A stretch of DNA of 9,400 nt from Terriglobia bacterium (lineage in GTDB: Bacteria > Acidobacteriota > Terriglobia > UBA7540): positions 1-9,400 of the forward strand of contig JASHTO010000498.1 of assembly GCA_030040515.1 (NCBI GenBank), given 5' to 3'. Numbering within the stretch: position 1 is the first letter of the stretch; the number at the start of each line of letters is the position of its first letter. Shown here piece by piece: positions 1 to 4,945 of this stretch. The notes below the pieces were generated by a model. That model was not told the DNA's origin, did no database searches, and saw only the letters and a program-made list of their open reading frames with translations. The position numbers and the translations under genes are program-made.

Positions 1-130
1 CATTTGCCAGCCGCTCCACCTTCCCCAGCATGCGCTGAGTGGTACTTAGAAGCAGCGAACCTCGTCACAGTGGCGGGACCGCGCCGGATTTTCACCGGAC
101 TTCCCTATTAAGCCCTCACGGGCGCCTGAG
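1..130 (-). promoter_or_regulatory. Cobalamin riboswitch (3' end cut by window edge)
   Basis: Read on the minus strand, this is the core of an adenosylcobalamin-type riboswitch. From 5' to 3' it shows a GGGCTTAATAGGGAA lead-in (about 117-103), a CCGGTGAAAATCCGG hairpin (98-84), the conserved GGTCCCGCCACTGTG segment (80-66) and a later GGGGAAGGTGG (about 26-16). The order and spacing match the B12 aptamer. The final B12-box segment (AGCCAGGAGACC-like) is not present before position 1, so the aptamer is truncated by the window and the controlled gene lies further left on the minus strand. In this class ligand binding usually turns expression off. Typical targets are BtuB-like TonB-dependent receptors, B12 transporters, cobalamin synthesis genes or B12-independent isozymes; which one applies here cannot be seen. 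Confidence 0.93.
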
Positions 131-139
131 AACGTGGTT

Positions 140-169
140 AAGGTATCAGCTTGACTGAAATAATGTCAA
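140..169 (-). promoter_or_regulatory. Promoter of the riboswitch transcript
   Basis: A consensus -35 TTGACA (169-164) and a weaker -10 TACCTT (145-140) are separated by 18 nt on the minus strand. Initiation about 7 nt downstream would fall near 133, just where the riboswitch begins, which is the best support for the call. The -35 is one arm of an inverted repeat TTGAC-N9-GTCAA (151-169), so a repressor site on top of the promoter is possible but unproven. Confidence 0.55.
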
Positions 170-248
170 CAACTTTGTGCCGCGACTTCGGTCTCGCAAA
201 GTCCTGGCAGAAAGTATAAAGTGCATTGCGCCTTCGCGGACTTCTTCC

Positions 249-1763
249 ATGAAGCCTCAGATCAACGTCAAAAAGACCGTCATATTCGTGCATCGGTGGC
301 TGGGAGTGTGCCTGTGCGCGCTGTTTCTGCTGTGGTTCGTGTCGGGTGTGGGCATGATGTACTGGGACTTTCCACATGTCTCGGCCGCAGATCGCCTTGA
401 GCACGAGTTTGCGCTGAATCCCACCCAGGTCAGATTGACGCCTCAGGACGCCTATGCCCAATTGAAATCCAGCCGGCCTCCGAGCAACGTGAGGCTTGTA
501 CCCTTCGACGGACGTCCGGCATACCGTTTTCGAATCGGTCGCGCCGAGTCCATCGTCTACGCGGACACAGGTGAAGTTCTGACGGCCTGCCCGCCGGAAT
601 TGACTTTGCGCATTGCTTCCGCGTGGACCAATCAGCCGGCTGCGACCGCCAAACTGGAACTCAACACCGAAGAAGATCAGTGGACCGTTTCAGGGCAGTT
701 TCGCGCTCTTCGGCCCCTGCGAAAATATTCATGGCCGGACGGGCAGCAAGTTTACGTTTCGACTGTGACCTGCGATGTCGTGCAATACACCACATGGAAG
801 TCCCGACTGGGCGCTTATCTCGGCCCCATTCCGCATTGGCTCTACTTCACGCCTTTACGCAAACGCGCTTCTCAGTGGACCCGTTTGGTCATTTGGACGT
901 CCGGTTTGGCAACGGTCGCAGCGCTGCTGGGTATGCTGGTTGGAGTATGGATGTACTCGCCGTCGAAGCAATACCACCATGAAGGAAGTCCATCAACCAT
1001 TCCCTACATGGGCTCGAAGCGCTGGCACATGGTTCTTGGGCTTACCTTTGGTTCGCTTGCCTGCACATGGGCGTTCAGCGGAATGCTTTCAATGGACCCT
1101 TTTCCCACCCTACAGACTGGAGATTCCACTGGGTTGAGTTCCCAACTCTCACGGGCACTACGAGGAAGGGCTCCTTCTCTCGAACCCTTTGCCGTTAAAT
1201 CTCCACAAGAGGCGCTTCTTTCGTTACCACCTGACTTTCGCGCCAAAGAACTGGAGTTTGACTCCGTATTGAATAAACCTGTGTACTTCGCGACCGCCGC
1301 TCCCGGACATACACTCATCCTTCCAGTTGATGGTCAGGCGGTAGCAGAATTTGATCACCAGGCGATTATCGATGCACTCGGGAAGGCAGCGCAGCCATAC
1401 AAAATCATGGAGACACGGCTCGTTACGCAGTACGAGTCTTACTACCTGGACCGGCACCATTCTCTGCCGCTCCCTTCAATCTTCGTGCAATTTGATGATG
1501 CAGAGCGCTCGATGTATTACGTGGATCCGAAGACGGCCCGGATCGTGGAAGGCTACAATTCTCATTCCCGGTGGAACCGCTGGCTGTATCACGGCTTGCA
1601 TTCCATCAATCTTCCGTGGCTCTACAGACACCGCCCCGCATGGGACTTCGTGGTATTACCGCTGCTATTGGGGGGAGTGGCGCTCTGCATAACGTCGTTG
1701 ATTCTGGCGTGGAGAGTTGTACGGAGAAGCTGCTCTATAGCCAAGCCCGGCATCACGGACTGA
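249..1763 (+). CDS. PepSY-domain transmembrane protein (PepSY_TM family)
   Basis: The 504-residue integral membrane protein belongs to the PepSY-associated TM helix family, often annotated as iron-regulated membrane or sulfite reductase-like proteins. The first helix (about residues 12-37) opens with the family motif HRWLG. Further helices lie at about 210-236, 259-282 (opening with WHMVLGL and containing WAFSG) and 465-488. The two large loops are PepSY-like extracytoplasmic segments, and RWLYHGLHS (about 444-452) just before the last helix is typical. I chose ATG 249 because the 24 extra residues from a GTG at 177 do not resemble the family N-terminus; neither start has a clear ribosome binding site. 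A TATAAA box at 215-220 is a possible -10 without a good -35. Family members often sit beside TonB-dependent receptors, which suits the divergent B12 riboswitch, but this gene is not under that riboswitch. Its biochemical role is not established. Confidence 0.88.
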   Translation: MKPQINVKKTVIFVHRWLGVCLCALFLLWFVSGVGMMYWDFPHVSAADRLEHEFALNPTQVRLTPQDAYAQLKSSRPPSNVRLVPFDGRPAYRFRIGRAESIVYADTGEVLTACPPELTLRIASAWTNQPAATAKLELNTEEDQWTVSGQFRALRPLRKYSWPDGQQVYVSTVTCDVVQYTTWKSRLGAYLGPIPHWLYFTPLRKRASQWTRLVIWTSGLATVAALLGMLVGVWMYSPSKQYHHEGSPSTIPYMGSKRWHMVLGLTFGSLACTWAFSGMLSMDPFPTLQTGDSTGLSSQLSRALRGRAPSLEPFAVKSPQEALLSLPPDFRAKELEFDSVLNKPVYFATAAPGHTLILPVDGQAVAEFDHQAIIDALGKAAQPYKIMETRLVTQYESYYLDRHHSLPLPSIFVQFDDAERSMYYVDPKTARIVEGYNSHSRWNRWLYHGLHSINLPWLYRHRPAWDFVVLPLLLGGVALCITSLILAWRVVRRSCSIAKPGITD

Positions 1764-1774
1764 CTGTCGTCCGC

Positions 1775-1818
1775 AAAAAAGGCTCCCGACATCTCTGGAT
1801 CACCAGGCTCGGGCTGCC
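1775..1818 (-). terminator. Candidate Rho-independent terminator for the XRE gene
   Basis: On the minus strand an imperfect stem (GGC and CCCGA at 1818-1809 pairing with TCGGG and GCC at 1789-1781, with a small AG/A internal loop) encloses an inner CCAG-type 4-bp hairpin (1806-1795). It is followed directly by six T residues (1780-1775). It lies about 160 nt past the XRE stop codon. The plus strand has no T run, so it should not terminate the PepSY transcript. The rest of the 1764-1977 spacer shows no gene that I can support. Confidence 0.5.
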
Positions 1819-1977
1819 CCACTCTCAAGTCGGTAACTTTCCCTCGGATAATCGGTGTGGAAAGTCGAGTTGTCCGGTGGCCCAATACGCTTCCGAGACA
1901 CACATCCGCGGCCTTCCCGGCAGGAAATCTGAGAAGGGTTGCGGAGGGTCGGGACGCACAGGCCAGCCTGGGTACAA

Positions 1978-2316
1978 TTAGTGCTTGCCGAGCTTATCTG
2001 CCATCGACAATAACAGCCTGCGGTTTGTGCTCGACATGGAGTCAAAAGCCTTGATGAGTCTTTTGACCGCCTTGCCCAGGTTCACCTGCTCGGGGACCTT
2101 GGGTGCGGAGGGTTTTCCCTCACCCTGGAAGAACAATTGATAGGGTTCGATTTCCAATGCCTTGGCAAATTTTTCCAGAGTCGCCAGTGAGGGTGCAGTG
2201 TATCCGCCTTCAACACGGGAGATGTACGAGCGCAGGAGACCGGACCGCCTTTCGATGTCGCCTTGCGATAGACCTTTGATTTCGCGCAATTGTCTTAATC
2301 GTTTGCCGACGTCCAT
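1978..2316 (-). CDS. XRE-family helix-turn-helix transcriptional regulator
   Basis: A 112-residue cytoplasmic DNA-binding protein. Residues about 4-62 form a Cro/C1-type HTH domain: GKRLRQLREIKGLSQGDIER followed by the recognition-helix region SYISRVEGGYTAPSLATLEKF and then AKALEIEPYQLF, the usual end of this fold. The C-terminal 45 residues are a charged helical tail (NLGKAVKRLIKAF...) without a recognisable ligand domain, so it is a stand-alone regulator. Single-gene regulators of this size and tail are common in acidobacterial genomes. It is monocistronic, converges with the PepSY gene and has its own strong promoter. ATG 2316 is favoured because the promoter places transcription start at that codon. 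An ATTCGAAT palindrome (2333-2340) in the promoter spacer could be an autoregulatory operator. Its targets are unknown. Confidence 0.93.
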   Translation of the reverse strand: MDVGKRLRQLREIKGLSQGDIERRSGLLRSYISRVEGGYTAPSLATLEKFAKALEIEPYQLFFQGEGKPSAPKVPEQVNLGKAVKRLIKAFDSMSSTNRRLLLSMADKLGKH

Positions 2317-2322
2317 TTAGCA

Positions 2323-2351
2323 ATTAAAACAGATTCGAATACTCATGTCAA
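2323..2351 (-). promoter_or_regulatory. Strong promoter of the XRE gene, probably leaderless
   Basis: On the minus strand a perfect -35 TTGACA (2351-2346) is followed by exactly 17 nt and a -10 TTTAAT (2328-2323). Only six bases separate the -10 from ATG 2316, so the expected start site coincides with the start codon and the mRNA should lack a 5' leader. No Shine-Dalgarno sequence is present, in agreement. The spacer carries the 8-bp palindrome ATTCGAAT (2333-2340). Confidence 0.8.
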
Positions 2352-2435
2352 CCGGATTAACATAATCCCCGAACGCCTTTTCAAATCTATAAAGATACCT
2401 GACTTGTGGTTTCTGATGTAGGTAGCTCCCCCCTG

Positions 2436-2597
2436 GGTAGTGGGTCAATTTGAAATCTCGGTGTAGGGGCACCCCTCGCCCTGCGGCCCATAGCCTTCGC
2501 CCTGCGACCCAAAGCCGTCTTCGGGCGACGGGTCGCAGGTGCCCTGGATTTAAGGGCAGGGACGAGCCCTGCCCCTCCGGAATTTCAAACTGACCCA
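2436..2597. repeat. MITE-like element with terminal inverted repeats
   Basis: The ends are inverted copies: TGGGTCAATTTGAAAT (2441-2456) matches the reverse complement of 2582-2597 at 15 of 16 bases, and the match continues to AGGGGC with a 3-nt gap. The interior has a stem CCTGCGACCC/GGGTCGCAGG (2501-2510 and 2530-2539) and a hairpin GGGCAGGG-N5-CCCTGCCC (2554-2574). An identical 8-mer CCCCCCTG flanks the element at 2428-2435 and 2598-2605, which may be a target-site duplication. No protein-coding frame here is convincing. The size, ends and folding suit a small non-autonomous mobile element or a dispersed intergenic palindromic repeat. With the XRE promoter and a short hairpin it fills the gene-free stretch 2317-2662. 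Confidence 0.65.
2477..2518. repeat. Two tandem 21-bp units inside the MITE-like element
   Basis: Two adjacent units (2477-2497 and 2498-2518), both beginning CGCCCTGCG, agree at 18 of 21 bases. The second unit contains the left arm of the CCTGCGACCC stem. This points to local duplication inside the element. Confidence 0.7.
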
Positions 2598-2611
2598 CCC
2601 CCCTGATGGAC

Positions 2612-2640
2612 TTTGAAGTTCGAAAGGCTTTGGCTTCAAA
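2612..2640. repeat. Imperfect inverted repeat downstream of the SIS gene
   Basis: TTTGAAG (2612-2618) and CTTCAAA (2634-2640) are perfect inverted arms, with further partial pairing (AAAG/CTTT) between them. It lies 22 nt past the stop of the SIS gene. There is no T tract, so a terminator role is only possible; it may instead stabilise the mRNA 3' end. Confidence 0.4.
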
Positions 2641-2662
2641 ACAACGGAGAGAAAAACCGACA

Positions 2663-3682
2663 TCACGATACGCGTGCAGCGCCCAGGATTTCTGCCGCAA
2701 GCCATTCGAGCATGAACATCGCCAGCGCGCACGACGGCTCCTCGGGTAGTCCTGGAATCAGAATGCCCACGTCCGCCTGCTCGGCAAGGTCGTGATCATT
2801 CGCGTCCGTCAGCGTGAACACCCGCGAGCCATTCGAGCGCGCCCGGGCTGCGCACCGATGGATGCGCTTCTTCATTTTCGAGTGAGATCCCGATATGAAC
2901 AGAATCGCATCGCCGCGCCGGGCAAGGTGGTCAACGGCAGCCCAGAATTCCGAAGCCTCATGCGCCTCGACGTCTCGCCCACCCTGCAATTTCACGCGTC
3001 GCGCCGCCTGCCACGCGGGGTAGTAATAGAAGCCACCGCCCACAATGCGTAATTTGCCGGCGCGCGCCAACTCCTGCGCCATGGAGCGTAATGCGGGCGC
3101 GAGCTGCGTGAAGACCCACTCAATCTTTCCGGGCAATTCCTGGAACCCTTCGCGGATTGCGTTCCACCACGGCTTGGGCTTTTTCAGCGCACACATGGCC
3201 TCAAACGCCAGGAAATTGAGCGCCGCGTGCATGCAAACGGTGGCCGTGGGCGCATTCGCGTCGCCGCCGACGCGAACATCGAAGAGGTGGTTTGCCCGTT
3301 TCGCCAGCGCGCTTCCGGGAAAATTGGTCAGCACCGCAACTGTGCCGCCGCGCTCATGCACGGCGGTTGCAAGCTCTACACCTTCCGGCCAATCTTCCTG
3401 CGCGGAAATCATGAGCAACATCGCTCGGGGTCGAAAGAGCGCGAGGTCATAATCCAGGAAAACCTCCACGGGGCGCGCCACCACCGGCCAGCCCGGCAAT
3501 GTTTCGAACGCATAAGCCGATGCATGGCTGAGCCCCGCACAACCATCCGCCCCGCAAACGAAGATCGGTCCTTCGCCCCAGCGGACATTCCGCGCCATGC
3601 CGCCAAAGTCCGCGCGGGCCTTCTCCAATGTGGCGCGCAAGGCACCGGAAATTTCCTGAATTTGTCTGCGGTTTTCCATCAT
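2663..3682 (-). CDS. Double SIS-domain protein (sugar isomerase-like)
   Basis: A 339-residue cytoplasmic protein with two sugar-isomerase (SIS) domains, arranged like the C-terminal half of glucosamine-6-phosphate synthase (GlmS) and like AgaS/FrlB-type enzymes, but with no glutaminase domain. Domain 1 is about residues 36-165: it opens with FVCGADGCAGLSHAS, and VAVLTNFPGSALA is a Rossmann-like strand and turn. Domain 2 is about 205-335 (LRIVGGGFYYYPAWQAARRV, then ILFISGS). The canonical phosphosugar loop of domain 1 (SxSGET in GlmS) reads ISAQEDWPEG, so most phosphate-binding hydroxyls are missing and substrate or activity cannot be assumed. ATG 3682 is followed at once by a second ATG (3679); a GGAGG (3700-3696) lies 13 nt upstream, somewhat far, and partly inside a hairpin. 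The gene upstream on the same strand is the esterase remnant, 99 nt away. Confidence 0.85.
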   Translation of the reverse strand: MMENRRQIQEISGALRATLEKARADFGGMARNVRWGEGPIFVCGADGCAGLSHASAYAFETLPGWPVVARPVEVFLDYDLALFRPRAMLLMISAQEDWPEGVELATAVHERGGTVAVLTNFPGSALAKRANHLFDVRVGGDANAPTATVCMHAALNFLAFEAMCALKKPKPWWNAIREGFQELPGKIEWVFTQLAPALRSMAQELARAGKLRIVGGGFYYYPAWQAARRVKLQGGRDVEAHEASEFWAAVDHLARRGDAILFISGSHSKMKKRIHRCAARARSNGSRVFTLTDANDHDLAEQADVGILIPGLPEEPSCALAMFMLEWLAAEILGAARVS

Positions 3683-3695
3683 TCCAAGTAATCAT

Positions 3696-3721
3696 CCTCC
3701 GGCAAAGCCGGGGGATCCCCC
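3696..3721 (-). promoter_or_regulatory. Hairpin over the ribosome binding site of the SIS gene, with an overlapping palindrome
   Basis: On the minus strand CCGGC-TTT-GCCGG (3711-3699) forms a 5-bp hairpin whose 3' arm contains the first two bases of the GGAGG ribosome binding site (3700-3696). A perfect 12-bp palindrome GGGGGATCCCCC (3721-3710) overlaps its 5' arm, so the two folds exclude each other. This could modulate translation of the SIS gene or be the end structure of the upstream transcript. Confidence 0.4.
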
Positions 3722-3781
3722 AACGGATTGGCCGGTGGCGATGGCCTGCCTGCGCCGCGAATTATTGGTCCGGTGAGCCGC

Positions 3782-4235
3782 CTACTGGCCCAACTGTTGC
3801 CGATACAAGTTGGGGTACTGCTGCTGTTTAGGCTTCCAGACGGGCCATTGCGGAGAGCTCGGGTCGAAATTCGGGTTATAGCGGGTCACGAACGAAGCCA
3901 GGAGCCGCATCATCTGAGCGGAGAGCTTTTCATCTGCCGCGTCGTACTTCACCGCCCCGGTAACAACTCCATCTCTCACGTCGCCGCGATAGTACACGGC
4001 GTCCGCGCCGGGCATCACTCCGGGCGCGCCGGGCGACACATGCATGAAGCGCTCAACGAAAGCCGACGGGCGGCTGCGCGTAGGGAATGCCCTTCCACAC
4101 ATGAATCTCGTCCCCGGATCCGGCCAGCATTCCGTATTTCGTGTTCACGACTACCGGCGTCTGCGCAAAGGCCGACTGGGTCGCCAGCGTCAGTGCGAGG
4201 ACGACGGCGGGCCGGATTTTGGTTTTCCTGCTCAC
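3782..4235 (-). pseudogene. Type-B carboxylesterase remnant with a central deletion
   Basis: The first part, read from GTG 4235 in one frame, encodes a signal peptide (basic SRKTKIRP, a hydrophobic stretch, cleavage after AFA) and then the characteristic start of an alpha/beta-hydrolase carboxylesterase: YGMLAG, then VWKGIPYAQPPVGFR, ending at a stop at 4053-4055. In another frame, ending at 3782, the DNA continues as a typical carboxylesterase C-terminus: RFMHVSPGAPG, then DEKLSAQMMRLLASF, then NPNFDPSSPQWPVW. Family proteins are about 500 residues; the roughly 350 in between, including the GESAG nucleophile motif, are absent. The position usually held by the catalytic His (HGAD-like) reads PGAD. 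The simplest reading is one large deletion joining about codon 60 to the last 80-90 codons out of frame, leaving a non-functional gene. Two unrelated short genes are much less likely. Confidence 0.75.
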
Positions 4236-4331
4236 CTCGGCAGGACATCGTACTTGCAAGTTTGGGATGTTGGCAAGAGTGGAAGGTCGGGCGGGCGTCG
4301 AAAAATAAGGCTGTCGAGGCTCGTTGCGTTC

Positions 4332-4898
4332 TTAGAAGTGTCCGCGGAAATCAAAGAGGGCGTCGAGAGGAAGTTGCCAGGCCGGTAGGAGGTTGGAACT
4401 GAGAACTTGATGGCCTGCGCACGTTGCATCCACAAGATACTTCGTCCCCTTGAGAGAGAAGACCTCCACCGTCCTGGCGATGGGGTCAATGATCCAAACC
4501 TCGGAAACGCCCGCCTCAGCGTAAATCGGCAGCTTGATGGCGCGGTCGTGACCCGCCGTCGAGGGAGACAACACTTCCACGGCGAGGTCGGGCGAACCCT
4601 CGATCCAATTTTCCTGAATGATACCGGCGCGGGCATTGGATACAAAGATCAAGTCCGGTTGCAAAACGATCTCCGCTCCCAGGCGCACGTCAAGCGGCGC
4701 CAGAAAAATCTCGCCCAAGCGGCTCTTATGAATAAATGGTGCCAGGCTTTCGTACAGATTTTGGACGACGAATTGATGTCGAGTGGCGGGAGCAGGGGTC
4801 ACATGCACCTCTCCGTGGATGAGCTCGTACCGCTTCCCATCGCTGGATAGCTCGCGGAATTGCTCGAAGGTCAATTTGGGAACAACTTCGGCGCCCAT
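4332..4898 (-). CDS. Uma2-family protein (DUF820, PD-(D/E)XK nuclease fold)
   Basis: The 188-residue protein has the Uma2 layout: N-terminal LTFEQFREL...DGKRYELIHGE, then HQFVVQNLYESL, a core with QPDLIFV (D82) and SPDLAVEVLSPST (D104, E108), a lysine (K122) in AIKLPIYAEAGVSEVWIIDP, and a C-terminal strand region ending LPLDALFDF. The D/E and K residues are those expected of a restriction-endonuclease-like metal site. These proteins are abundant in cyanobacteria, acidobacteria and planctomycetes, but their natural role is not settled. The reading frame extends upstream to 4997, but that would overlap the arabinofuranosidase gene and add 33 atypical residues. ATG 4898 fits the family start and sits six bases after a perfect -10. 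It follows the arabinofuranosidase stop by 47 nt but seems to have its own promoter. Confidence 0.9.
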   Translation of the reverse strand: MGAEVVPKLTFEQFRELSSDGKRYELIHGEVHVTPAPATRHQFVVQNLYESLAPFIHKSRLGEIFLAPLDVRLGAEIVLQPDLIFVSNARAGIIQENWIEGSPDLAVEVLSPSTAGHDRAIKLPIYAEAGVSEVWIIDPIARTVEVFSLKGTKYLVDATCAGHQVLSSNLLPAWQLPLDALFDFRGHF

Positions 4899-4904
4899 GC
4901 GGGA

Positions 4905-4935
4905 ATTATACTCCCATGCTGCGGCAGTTTGCCAA
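4905..4935 (-). promoter_or_regulatory. Promoter of the Uma2 gene, probably leaderless
   Basis: A perfect -10 TATAAT (4910-4905) lies six bases before ATG 4898 on the minus strand, the same geometry as the XRE gene, so the start codon would be at or next to +1. A TTGGCA (4935-4930) is a reasonable -35, but its 19-nt spacer is long. No Shine-Dalgarno sequence lies between. The promoter lies in the short gap after the arabinofuranosidase gene. Confidence 0.6.
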
Positions 4936-4945
4936 ACGACCGGCC

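Noticed and set aside
1..3. An ATG on the minus strand at the left edge that could be the start of the riboswitch-controlled gene.
   Set aside because: The conserved 3' B12-box part of the aptamer has not yet been reached at that point, so this ATG should lie inside the riboswitch.
177..248. An upstream GTG start for the PepSY protein adding 24 residues.
   Set aside because: There is no ribosome binding site and the added residues do not resemble the family N-terminus; homologues start shortly before the HRWLG helix.
2317..2700. A 127-codon minus-strand open frame across the repeat element.
   Set aside because: It runs through inverted repeats and the XRE promoter, has no recognisable domain and no ribosome binding site.
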